Source: Carex sylvatica (Eukaryota > Streptophyta > Magnoliopsida > Poales > Cyperaceae). From it: a stretch of 64,000 nt of DNA. Below are positions 1-12,031 of the stretch, one piece after another. A program made the position numbers and the translations under genes. The notes below the pieces were generated by a model that was not told the DNA's origin, made no database searches, and saw only the letters and a list, made by a program, of their open reading frames with translations. Position 1 is the stretch's first letter. The number at the start of each line of letters is the position of its first letter. The stretch spans positions 62,001 to 126,000 of the forward strand of contig CAXKVR010000140.1 of NCBI GenBank assembly GCA_964058845.1. Reading direction: 5' to 3'.

Positions 1-995
1 TGATAAGAAGGATATAGATAGCCTTAAAGAGAAGTTAAAGAGAAACGTCCTTTTCTCTAGAATACTAAAGGAAAAAAAAAAGTGCAACCATATTTCAACT
101 GGTGTGATGTAAGTCCATGGAATCATGGCACGTTAGTAGTCATCTTTTAAGCTAATTTTAATCACCGACTTGAAAGAATCAAAGATTTTCATGTACAATA
201 GTCACACTTATGAGTGGAAAATATTAAAGAGGGTCCATTATTACATCCTTTTTATCTGTTTAGTTTTTTGCTGGTGCTCTTTTTGTTTTTTGAAAGAGGT
301 GCTCTTTTTGTTTTGTTCATTATAGCTTTTGTCTCTTTCAAATAAATATAGGAAGTTTGCTTTACTCTTTATATCTAACTGATGTTGAAGCACATTCTAT
401 TTTCATATGAAGATAAAAATATTTCTATTTTCATATGAAGATAAAAATATGTCGGTGGGCCCTATAGCATTACCTCTTTTTGTATTTTTAGAAAAAGATG
501 ATCATCCCTCAAATGTCAATAGCACTACTTATCTAAAAGGAAGTTAAAGGAGATACATCGCTAGCTATCTAGTTGCATACACTAATAAGCATGTTTTAAA
601 AAAAATCTTCATAATGTGAACTTAATTTGTTTGTTTATACCTAAAAGCCCAGTTGTCTATGTATTCTAGCTGCAAGTTTATCAGAAGTGCAACAAAAGAA
701 TGTAGAAAATGGACATTATCGCATTTGAAATATAAGGCAGAGGCCATTTACAAAAAATAAACTTAACAAAATATTTTTGCCTCTGCAAGGATATATGAAA
801 GGGCAAATTGAGAAATAGTCTAAATTTTAATCAAAATTAAGATGATGGTTTAGATCCCCTATTAATTTCTTTTATGCACCTCAGTAAATACTGATACATA
901 TTAAAGTAAATGCACATATAAGTAGATCACTTTCAAATTTTCATGCTGTAATGCATCAACAATACTAATGGGTCTTTGGCCATATGTAATACCAG
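1..995. other. Upstream part or first intron of the NAC gene, non-coding
   Basis: AT-rich sequence without a recognisable exon. It ends in a splice acceptor (CCAG at 992-995) directly before the first visible NAC exon, so at least its right end is intron. I looked for the NAC subdomain A/B exon and did not find it; it should lie left of the window unless it has been lost. A 31-bp stretch around 396-450 (TTCATATGAAGATAAAAATA) is tandemly duplicated. Confidence 0.55.
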
Positions 996-3900
996 AAAAA
1001 TCATTCCTGCCAAGCAAAGATCTAGAGTGGTACTTTTTCAGCCCCAGAGACCGCAAGTACCCCAATGGTTCCCGAACAAACCGCGCAACACAAGCTGGAT
1101 ACTGGAAGGCAACTGGTAAAGACCGCAAGGTCAACTCACAAAAGAGAGAGGTGGGTATGAAGAAAACACTCGTGTATTACCGAGGCCGTGCTCCCCATGG
1201 TTCGAGGACTGATTGGGTCATGCATGAATACCGACTTGATGACCGAGAATGTGACTGCCCCTCCTCTGGTTTACAGGTTCACACTGAGACACTTGTGCAT
1301 GCATCTTAATTATTTATTTTCTTTAAATTTAGATCAGTTTTAGATGCATGGATGCTCATTACAATTACTGGATAAATAAGAGTACTGCAAAAGTACTAAA
1401 TGACATGCTACAAGTAGCAACTTAACAGATAAAAGAGTGTCTTATTATTTTTATCTTTACCTAAAAACTTATTTATTATGTTGGCTTTCTTTTTATTTAA
1501 TGGAACTAATGCATGTGGATTTGTTATTCGTAGGATGCTTATGCTCTATGCCGAGTGTTCAAGAAAAGTGCACCGGGCCCTAAGATAATTGAGCACTATG
1601 GAGCCCCAGCTCCTTGCTTAGATCACACAGGATGGATGAGTTATGATCATTCTTCACCAACACTAGAGATCTCCTCTGATTGTAGAGGAGATGATCTGGA
1701 GAGTTCTAGCTACTCGTTTCAACCGGAGACGAGGCAACTGGGAATGTTTCAAAAATTTGAACCGGTTAATGTCGGTGTCCCTGATGAAGGCAAGTGGATG
1801 CAGTTCCTCACTGAAGATGCATTTGATGCAACAACTGGTCCATTCATTGATTCTACAGGTTTCCCATGCTTTCCTTCCAAGGTACAACTAAACGAGTCAA
1901 TTTGATATTCATTAATTAGGGATAAGAGTGTGGATAAAATCCTTTTATCAGTTTATCCTATCCATATTGTATTAGGTTAGACCTAGGGTATGGGTAATTT
2001 TTTTTTTGTTAACTTTACAAAGTTATAAGTGTTTGGGTAAGAAGAATTAAAATTCGTTAGCTTATCGTGAAAGAATCTGGGTAAGAACTATTTCGTATCT
2101 ATTATTCTATAGAATAATTGATAAATATAAATATATATGGTAATATTTTATTCATATGTATCATTTTCTAGATAGTAATATGACAAAATTGTTTTTTACA
2201 ATATTTTATATTGTTTTATTTAATAAATAATTTATATTGGAATTAATAATTATAATGTTATATTATGATATTCTGAACATACATGGCGTGTTTAATATAA
2301 TTTTGGATCAGTGTATAAGCTATCAATTTATTTGATAATTACTCATTATTTGTCCGTTATCCGTTAATCTTAATGGATAAGACTTTCATGGATATACATG
2401 TACAAAAGTATCTCTTTTTGATCCTTATTGTACACATTGACATCTTAATTAGGATCTCATCATATCAACTGTTGGTTTAGAATAAAATTTTTTGTTTACG
2501 AAATTATCAAATCAAAACTATCAGTCGTTAATTAATTAGAAATGCAGTTCATTGGTTTGATAAGCCGAAATTTTCATAAATATATTGCTAAAACATAGAA
2601 ATTTACTATATATCTTATAATTAACAGGTAAATGTGGCACTGGAATGTGCACGAATACAGCATAGACTCTCCCTCCCGTCATCGGAGTTTGATGACTTCT
2701 CCGATTTGGATCTAACCATCCCGACAACATCCCTTCACTCGGGAATAAATCAACATAATAACAGCAGCAAAGAGGTGGATGCGTTGCACGAGATCCTATC
2801 AGTTGCGTCGGCTTCGCAAGAACTAATAAACAACCCGAGCTACACTAATCAATGGCCTGGAAGCAGCTCTCATTTAGATGAATTCTCCTTTATGTTAGAA
2901 CACAATAAAATGAAAACCGAGCCATTGCAATTCCCTACAGATTCTTTAAATTCAACATCTGGTTTTATATTTAAGTCTGGAAGAGAAAATGATGCAACTA
3001 AGTCGATAGAAATAGGTGATTTAGAGGAGGAATTCAAGGAAGATAAGAATATAGCAAATGTGGCACAAAATGATCACTTAGGAGAGGTATGTATGCAGTA
3101 TAATAATTTCCTTCTAACATTTTAATTGTTGAAAACAAATCTAATTTCTTGATGTAATATATAAATTCCTTTTCCTTAATTTCCTAACCGCTAGATATTC
3201 TTGGAAGAGGAAGAGTGCAACCAGGAACAAACCCTAGCTGATTCTGGTCTTGTTGAATCCAGCGTTGTTGAAGGTATGATTTGTTAATGTTACTGTTATT
3301 GCATTATTAGCTACTGTAGATTTATTATCCTCTTAGGGATTATTAGATTCTATTATATATGGTGTACTAATCAGCAAAATAATGTTTTTTTGACTAATCA
3401 AGAAAAATATACAAAAATAACATAAAGTGGTCCATAATTTGTAAGTCCGTTGACAAGGGACGAGATATGAAGAAAATTTGGGCCTAGCCCATAAAATGAT
3501 AAACTCTTTTTGAAGAAATTTTGGCCTGGCCCAGAAATTGTTCTGTTAAGTCAATTTAATTCTCTGTTGTAAATTTGGTTAAAGTACCATTACAATAGAA
3601 CCAGCTTATTCTTCAGACCACTAGATGATATATGGTCAGTCAATTTTTAAGCTACACTATATTTGATATACAATTCACAATAATTAAAAATAAAAAATCT
3701 TCATTCTTTTTCATTCTTTTTAAAATGTTTAATTAGTTATTGCGGTTGCTAGATAATGAGGTATATATGTTAATCTAGTCATATAATTATTAGAACAAAG
3801 GAGGAAAGGGAATACAGAAAAGGCAAATATCACTAATTGTAATTGTTCGCCGATTAACTCGGAGTTAGATTGCAGGAGAACCCGAGCTCCCGACGGGAGG

Positions 3901-4411
3901 AGCTGAGACAGAGGACGGAGTCGAGCTCAAGCCAATCTTCTCACAGTCTCAACCTGACGACTTTGGAGCCGATTTAATCATCAGTATAAATTCCCAAGAT
4001 CTTTACCAGAATGATCAAGATCAAGATCATAATCACAGTCCCAATACACCCAAATTAGAATTTTACGAGGAGAAACCTAATGTTAATCACGACTTGTGCG
4101 TGTCGAGAACGGGATCAGTGGCTAAGACATTTTACTACCAAATGGAGCCTCCAAAGAAAATAACCATCCATCTTAATCCGAATTCGATCGATAACGAGGT
4201 GGTTAAACACCGAGTTAAGGGTTCAGTTCATGCTAAAATGAAAAAGTTGTTTGAAAAAAAGTGTACAACGCAAGAGGTGCTCTCAAGTGAGTCTACTAGA
4301 AATTTAGTTGTGCATGGGTTTGTGCAATTGATCAAGAGCATGTTAAGGTCTCGCACCTACATATCTTGGGTGGGTTTATATCAGAGAAATATGGCGGTTT
4401 TAATGATGTGA
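996..4411 (+). CDS. NAC-domain transcription factor (NAC028/045/057/086-like), 5' end outside window
   Basis: Five exons fit together with GT/AG borders and matching phases: 996-1276, 1534-1881, 2628-3086, 3195-3273 and 3876-4411 (stop). Exon 1 here starts one base into a codon and opens with [20 protein letters not shown]. It then shows [12 protein letters not shown], the invariant NAC subdomain D DNA-binding core, and [22 protein letters not shown]. Exon 2 opens with [11 protein letters not shown], subdomain E. The strings [12 protein letters not shown] and [15 protein letters not shown] are typical of the clade containing Arabidopsis NAC028, 045, 057 and 086; NAC045/086 drive sieve-element enucleation. 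The C-terminal region (about 470 residues) is acidic, Q/D/N-rich and likely the activation domain. It ends near a conserved [15 protein letters not shown] motif. Subdomains A and B (dimerisation) must be on an upstream exon. No frameshift or stop breaks the visible part. The clade assignment is by motif memory, not alignment. Confidence 0.88.
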
Positions 4412-4885
4412 ATACTGTATACTGCTGTATAGTTCTTGGGTTTCAAAGTGTACAGGAGAGATGGCGTTTTTACAAGTTGAGGGCTTGGTTTTTTTTATTT
4501 ACTAACTGCAAATTTGGTCTAGTATTAGATCATTCATTAATGCTCCATATGTAATTCCCTTTTTCTTTTTTTTTTACTATTATTTCATCATCAACGTTGT
4601 AAAAAACTAACATAAAGAAATGATTATTGAAACAAGCAAGTGTTATTATATCGTAATAGCGGGTTAAACTAAATATGCTCTCTCTTAAAAGTCTCCTTTG
4701 AGCAGTTTCGGATCATTTTTAAATGTTTCTTTTCTTTTTATTGAAAATGTTTTTGTTCTTTCTTCTTAAGCAGCAGCTTATTTTATATTTTTATGCTCTC
4801 TCTCTCTCTTTCATATACAAAATCCGATGAGAGAAATAAAATATTTTCTCCTCTCTTTCCGACCTAGATAGATAGTTATTAAGTA
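4412..4885. other. NAC 3' flank, no gene seen
   Basis: AT-rich sequence, probably the 3' UTR at its start. It contains a short CT microsatellite near 4799. I see no coding signal. Confidence 0.5.
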
Positions 4886-4890
4886 ATGAA

Positions 4891-5689
4891 TGTTGGATTT
4901 ATTACCAACCTCGTTGGATTTAATGCCAACATTGAGCATATATGTAATCTAATTATGCATTGTTTACTGTCATATATGGTTGTCAATTAAAGTGATCAAA
5001 TAAAGAAATAGACAATCAATATATTCATTAGGATATGGTCCACAAATGTGTAGAACAATTTAGGCAAATATCAAATCATTGATGGACTGATTCTGAAATT
5101 TGCAATTAAGGAAAAACCGATTCTCTAGCTGCTGCACGGATTTTGATGCAGTGGCACGTTTTTTGATGCACGTTTTTTAAAGTTGGCATGTGGCCAGAAA
5201 ATCGGTTTAGGGTTAGGGTTTGGCAATATACCTACCCCTCATCTCTATAAATAGGTTGGTCCCCAAAGCACAAGAACATACGAAAAGTTGCAGAATTCTC
5301 TAGCCGTCATCTAGTCAATTCTGTAGCCTTCTCTACTTCTCCCCATTAAAGAATAGAGAGGTGAGATCATTAAGAAATTGTGAACACGATCTCACAAGGG
5401 CAGTCTTGTAGCTTTGGAAGGCTTCATCCTATCACTAAGGAGGCCATTGACGCTTCAACCTCTACATCGGTACGAAGATTTTCTTGCCGCTGTCTCACAC
5501 AAGTTCATCAACTGCTTTTGAGAGAAGCTTAACGCAAACACACTAATGGAATCAGGTATTGTGTCTGCTCCCTAAGAATTGATGAATTTTGCATGATGGC
5601 CATTTTGGCATAGGTAGATCAATAGTGGCATATTGAATTGAACTGTTTATGTGGTTGAATTGTTTTAGTGTAACAATAAAGTTACAACA
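4891..5689 (+). mobile_element. Solo LTR, copia-like, 799 bp, TSD ATGAA
   Basis: The element starts TGTTG and ends CAACA, a perfect 5-bp terminal inverted repeat with the TG..CA ends of LTRs. The identical 5-bp ATGAA flanks it at 4886-4890 and 5690-5694. A TATA box (CTATAAATA at 5245-5253) sits about two thirds into U3/R, consistent with a plus-oriented LTR promoter. No internal gag-pol, PBS or second LTR adjoins, so this is a solo LTR left by LTR-LTR recombination. Assignment to copia rests only on the TGTTG end and the size. Confidence 0.9.
5245..5253 (+). promoter_or_regulatory. TATA box of the solo LTR
   Basis: CTATAAATA lies inside the LTR at 4891-5689. It is correctly placed to mark a U3/R boundary and could still act as a promoter. 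Confidence 0.5.
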
Positions 5690-5694
5690 ATGAA

Positions 5695-7699
5695 CTCACG
5701 AATCTAATACTTAGTAGGGGCTGCTCGACAAGAATGAATTAAATCTCCTTAAAGTTTCTTTCATTTTTTTAGCTTTTTGAATCACTTAATTCTTCTGACC
5801 ATTAATTTCTTAGCAAGAATTAAGAATCCATCCTTCAATCTACTTTTGTTCAAAATCTTAATTCATATCTAAATTTTAAAGAGCCTCTACTTCTAGATTA
5901 AATCTTCTTAGTCTCTATCTACGGATTAAGTCAAATCGAACATGAATTTCCTAGCGCAAAATAAAATTTAATGTTACGAGAAGGCTTTGAACCAGCAAAA
6001 TATTTTTGCTCTTTGGGAAAAAATGACCCCAACGACAAACTCTAGATTTGCCAACCGCCTCCCCCCATCCACTTCACACTCTACATCCGTCTGTCTTCTC
6101 AACTACTTCTAGGCCTCATTTTCGACATATTATCTCTCCTCTCTCTTGCTCGGCTCTAATTCTTCGAGCAGAGAGGAGAATGAAAGATAGGGGAGAGAAC
6201 CTAGTCGAGCGGAGTCAAGAGCGCGGTATCGTCGGAGCTCGGATCGTAGAGCCCTCATCTCAAACGGAGTGTGACAGTGGTTGAAAGAGCGGATCTGATT
6301 GTGTTGCGAGATGATAATTAAGATATTAGAGTGATTATAAGTGTATATAAGTAGGATTAGAAGAGTAGATATAGTCAAAAAAATAGATCTAAGGATTTAG
6401 AGCGTTATTAAGAGTAATTAAAGTAATTTAGAGTAATTTAGAGGATTTTATGAGAATAAAAATTAAATTTAGATATTAAAGTCACTTGTCTTGTTGTAAA
6501 TATATTTTTTATCAATCAAATTATTAGTAGAAATTGAAGACGTTATCCTTTAAAAAAAATAATGTTACTTTTGTTTCCAACCAAAACAGGAGTCTTGATA
6601 TGAAGATACTGTCCCATTTGAAGTCTATTTTGATAAGTATTCCTTCATAATTTCTCTCTCATTTCTATGATTTTGCTAGCTTTCGTTATTGGTTCTTAAT
6701 TTATAGAAATTGAATTACAATTTAGTTTACCCTCGCGGATATCAAATAAAAAACCAACTAAAATTGGAAAATATTTTTCTTTTCATGTTTGTAATTTCGG
6801 TTCATTTTGCTAACGTAGTTGCTGACCATTGGTGTTGTAACTGTAAAAATCAATTAGTTCTTAATTTGTAAAAATTGATTTTCGATTCAGTTGTTGTCTT
6901 CATTTTTATTGTTATTAACTATTTTTTTCTTTTAATTAATTTAATTTTTTCTTATTTCTCTAATTATTTTTTGTAGCCTCTTCTTATTATTTAGCAGAAA
7001 TAGCTAATAAAGGAGTCCCTGGTAAGTATCAGTGCTTGTAATATTTATGGTTCTTTTTATGGTGCTTGTACCTGTACTTATGCTTGTAATCTCTTTTTGT
7101 AATTTATTAGTAAACTAAATTATTTGTAAATTGTAATTTGTTGAAGATGATAATATATATATTAGATAGGGTGTAACATTTTGTTTCACTTGCCAAATGG
7201 CTTTTAACTTGTGTAGGATGGCTCTTTTGCTAGAACAGATTTGTGCCGATTCCAAAAAAAACCCCAAATTCTAGTCCAGCTGCCACCCCAGCCCTCCTAT
7301 TCCAATGCTACTACCCTCCCCTCTCTTGCCTCTTCCCTCTGCACTGGATCAGATCGGAGAGGAGGGCTAGGGGAAGGAAAGTGAGAGTGTTTCAGAGGCG
7401 GAGTCACAATTTTCGTCAGAGGGAGACAAAAAATTATCGAATCGGGTTTAAATTACTTATCGGATTTAAATTCATTAACTAATTGGGTACTCAATAAAAA
7501 ACAATGCTTTGACTTATATTTTATAATATTCTGACTTGTAATTTCTAATATTTTAACTTATAATTATAATTACCAATTATAATTCAAAAAATTTATTTTG
7601 ATTTTAACACTAAATTTAACCCGAATTACAAATCAAACAATCAGAGGGGGGCAAAAAAATTTCTAGAGGGGGGGCAGAGTCGATCGGTATCGATAATTT
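5695..7699. other. Intergenic, no gene seen
   Basis: AT-rich with two C-rich, purine/pyrimidine-skewed patches (about 6050-6250 and 7240-7400). The small ORFs there are low-complexity and unlike any family I know. The patches look like parts of old, unrecognised repeats. Confidence 0.4.
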
Positions 7700-7920
7700 G
7701 ATCTCTATATTGAAATGTGCTTGGAGACCAAATTTTACATTCTGAATTTGTTTACTATTTATTAAGTCACTTTGAAAATCACTGATCCAACGGTGGCTTA
7801 ACAAAACAGTAAAATCAGAAGCCACCGTTGGATCAGCAATTTTCAAAGTGACTTAATAAATAGTAAAAAAATTCAGAAAAATGTAAAATTGGTCTCCAAG
7901 CACATTTCAATATAGAGATC
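7700..7920. repeat. Hairpin MITE-like inverted repeat
   Basis: Two arms of about 100 bp (7700-7798 and 7820-7920) are near-perfect reverse complements around a 21-base loop. They share blocks such as CTTGGAGACCAAATTTTACA and CCAACGGTGGCT. The transcript would fold into a long hairpin. Related single arms, recognised by GGAGATCACATCTAACGGTT-like sequence, occur near 9400-9475, 11740-11800, 17690-17960 and 32890-32990, so this is a dispersed family. I could not define its terminal repeats or TSD. Confidence 0.8.
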
Positions 7921-8019
7921 ACATCTAACGGTTCAGATCGACCATTTGGACATTGAAAACACAAAAATTAGTTATAAGCATATGTGGAGATATGCTTATA
8001 TAAGTATAGTAGCCAACCC

Positions 8020-8055
<36 letters not shown>

Positions 8056-11000
8056 GAGATGACAAAACTATATTAAAAAAAAAAACTATATTAGATGACA
8101 AAAAAAATATAAGAAAGACAAGGATATTTAAGTTTTTCCATACTATAACATATATTTTATTTTTGAGTAAATGTTGAAGTCGAATCACTGAATCTCTTAT
8201 CCGGATTTCTATTGTAAAAATGATTTATTTTGAAATTGGAAAATAAAAATTCGGGCGTTATCTATATGCTAACAGCATAAGATAATACATGGGTATATGA
8301 CATTAACAGATAAATTTAGTTCGTTCGTTTTAAAATTTAAATTGATTTGTTCGGATTGAAAAAGCAGAGTCATGAGAGTTGGAAATAACAGAGCCGAATT
8401 CCTTTCGTTTCGGTGGGGCCGGACTGCGACAAAAGGGAAAAGTTATTAGGTGTGTGTTCAAACTCCAAAGTACCAAGATTTAGGAGAGATCCTATGTATT
8501 TATATAAAAACAACTCCTGTTACCAATCCTCTATAATTGATTCTGTTTATAACTTATAAAAGTTACCGACAGAAAGATCATCACTCACCAGCATTAAAGC
8601 CATGGAAAGCAAACATTATCGGGACCCACTTGTCAGATTATTGGTTCACATTTCAGTACATAAAATGGACCTGTGATTCTGTGAAGATAGCGGAACGGAT
8701 AGCCGTTGGGATGGCTGCTTAGAATTTGGGCCCCATTTGGACCGAGAAAGTGCCGACACAGCACCACTTTTCAAGTAAAGAAAGTGTAAACCCAACAGGC
8801 AATGTTTCCTGGTCCTGGAGCATGACGTTCCATGGAATTAAATTATTGAGAGAGCAGATTTTCCTTCATGCAGTGTTGTTGTATTGTATATATGATTCGT
8901 GAGCTGCACTGCATGAAGAAAAAACTGATAACGAGGTCCCGGGTCACTTTATTAGTCATTAATTGGTCAACCAAGACTGGATACCTCAGCAGATTAGTCA
9001 TTAATTTGTGCTTTCTTCCTCCTTTTCAAAAAATAAAACGAAATGGATTGTTTACAAATCCGCAGCCTTATCTTCATAATTATGAGGTTCTAAATTGCTC
9101 TGAGGTGAAGGTATGAAGCATGTGATCTTTTTTTTTTTCCTTTTGGCATAATTATGAGTCTATGGCTACTAAAATTGCAATAAATTGAACCATACTTTCA
9201 TTACTTTTCTGAAAAAAAATAACAGTGTTATTTGTTTGGTAGTAATTGTTCTATTTTTTTTTTCTAGTGATGAAAAAGTCTCCCAAGTTTCACACAATGT
9301 TGTGTTTTAAGAATTTTTTTTTTTATCTGTAAGGACAAAAAATAGTCAAATTCAGACCATTAAATTTTATACCCATCTTAATAAATAGTAAAAAAATTTC
9401 AAAAAATGTAAAATTTTGTCTCCAAGCACATTTTATTGTGGAGATCACATCTAACGGTTTGGATCGATGATTTGGACTTTAAAAATATAGAAAATGCTTG
9501 TTGTAACTTGTTATAACTCAAAAAATGTTGTAACTTGATCCCTCCTCTTAATATTATTGGTACCTTTGTGGATACTCCAGTTGATAACAACAATATCTTA
9601 AAAAAAAAAATGTGGGCTTATTGTTGTGCAGAAGTTAATTTTTATCATAAAATAGGTTTTTGTAACATGCTTACTAAATTTGAACTCATTTATTTTTCCT
9701 TAGAAATTAATATAGTGGTTTAACAGTTGAGATATTGTTTGAGGTCATATGTTAAGAATAAATAATCCATTTATATATAATAAGCTTTAACAGGGTGTAG
9801 TCTTAGCATCGATCAATCATCAATGTTGAGATCCTCCAAAAAATATATTTGCAATCTCTAAATTTGTTTTTTGAATGATAACTAACTTTTAATCTAGTAA
9901 TAAAAAATCTATCTTTTATATGAGATATCAAATATCAAAAATTTGAAATTTTAATATAACTTTATATAGATAGTAAACATTTGAATGGCTTGAATCTTAA
10001 TTTTAAAAAAAAAAGTTTGTTAACATTAAAATAGAAAACTTCTACAAACATAGTTCAGAGTTTTATGTAATTTCGCCCTAAAAATCTCACATCAAGAGTA
10101 TGCTTGATCGTGTCTAGCATTATTTTGGATCAGATAAAGTATCTGACAGAATCAAGTTAGATCGGAATCGTTCAATATAAATTTACACGAATTTCAAAGT
10201 GAATTATCTTATATTCGAGTATACTTCAAACTTTTATGACTCGGTTAAGACTCATTATGTTGCAGTTTAAAAAATAAAATCGAGAAAGGACTGCTAAGCA
10301 CCCCTTTAAATAGATTTTTTTTTTATTCTTTAAAATTCTAATTAAAAGAAAAATACAATTAGTCCCCTCATAAAATTAAATTACAAAATATTTAATTATC
10401 CATATCTTTCAATTTGAATTTTATGGTTTGGCTCATTCTACGTGGAATACTCACTCGTTCAGCAATGTGGAAAATATGAAGCCTTTTCAAAGATGGTTGG
10501 CATATTCCAAAAACAAAACCAAAAAAAAATATTGTTATAATTACACCATAAAGTAGTGGTGCCACCATCTTTATAATTTATATGGAGATCTAACGAGGAT
10601 TTTGAAAGGGAGGTGTAATCAATCCGTTCCACGCGGCTAATTTCCTCATCAAACACATATTTACACGCTTTCTTTTTGATCTCTAGCTGTCCTTCATATG
10701 TATATATATATATATTTTTTTTCTAAAAAACAAAAAAATAATGTCTCTTTGTTTGACAAATCATGCATAGTTATCCCCTTGTCAGTTGCCACCTAGGTGG
10801 CTAGGTTAATAGAAGGCGACATGGGCCCAGATAAGATAACGGCCACTAATTTTGTTTCTCTCTCAATTTTTACTGGGTCCCACTATCCCCAATCATGGGA
10901 AGACAAATTAGAGGTGGCAGATTTGTCTGCAATTTAATTAATTAGATAAATTATTTACATGCAATTTACATGGAGATGTGGTTGGTTCGTACTTAGTATA

Positions 11001-12022
11001 CTAATTATTCTTTGTTTTATTGGATGGTGTTTTGTAGATGAGATTTTGTGTATAAATTATTCTTTGATTTTGGTAGTAGGTCAAGAAAATCTATGTCAAT
11101 TATTATTTTATTAATTAACGATTAACACTGGGCTGTTTGTTTAGTGCATGAAATTTTCTAACAACTTTCTATTAGTGGAAATCGGACAGCAATTTACACA
11201 AATAAATCACATAAAATAGGGTAAATCTGAATATTTCAAGTGCATTAAAAGGTGAAAGTTTGAATGACATTCAGTTGTCACAATATTTTAATATTAATAA
11301 TTTAAAATTAAGACTATGAATTCAGTATGTTAATTGCTATTTAGATGCATGTCTTTTTGTAGAAAAGAAGAATCAACGGTTTTTTTTCTTCTTTTACATT
11401 TATGTTTTGAAATACTGCTGCAAAAATACATGAGGACAAATTGAGACATCATAATATTTCTAAATCTATATAAGGCAATTGATAAATCTTTAATAAATAG
11501 ATTTTGAACAGTAGTAGCAAAACATATACCATTTTCAGTAGTATATCCAATAAATATTTTTTTGGTTATTGCTGAACTATTTGTCCAAACTTTGTTGATA
11601 TACTTTGAGTCTTTATCTACATTTACTAAATTAAAATTACTATCAAAATACATAATATTGTAAAATAGTTTAACATAATAATTTAAGTGCGGCTATGGTA
11701 ATATGTATACTACGGTTCAACCAATGCTATGAATCCATATATTTATTTTCAAAGTTCAAACAGTCAATCCAAACGTTAAACATGATCTCCATATAAAATT
11801 GTGTATGAATAAAATTTTATTGTTTTTAAATAGATAGTAAATCAATACCTTCGGATGATTCATAATTTTTAAATCAAGTAACTTTTTATTAATTTTTAAA
11901 ATTAATAGATTTTAAAAAAAAAAAACATGTAATCGAAAAATATGTTTTTATATAAACATCATGTTAAACAGTTAAAATTTATTATTTAAACTTGTAAAAT
12001 TTATTATGCGCCATACACAACA
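7921..12022. other. Intergenic, no gene seen
   Basis: AT-rich. It contains a CT/TA microsatellite (about 8019-8056), a small stem-loop (8855-8927), one truncated arm of the 7.7-kb MITE family (about 9350-9475) and another diverged arm (about 11690-11830). No ORF here resembles a known protein; the 107-codon minus ORF at 11330-11653 looks like chance in AT-rich DNA. Confidence 0.45.
8019..8056. repeat. CT/TA compound microsatellite
   Basis: A run of CT dinucleotides is followed directly by a run of TA dinucleotides. It is a simple-sequence repeat with no evident function. Confidence 0.9.
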
Positions 12023-12031
12023 CCGTAGCCT

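Noticed and set aside
11330..11653. 107-codon minus ORF
   Set aside because: AT-rich composition, no recognisable motif, no promoter or neighbour context; it fits a chance frame.
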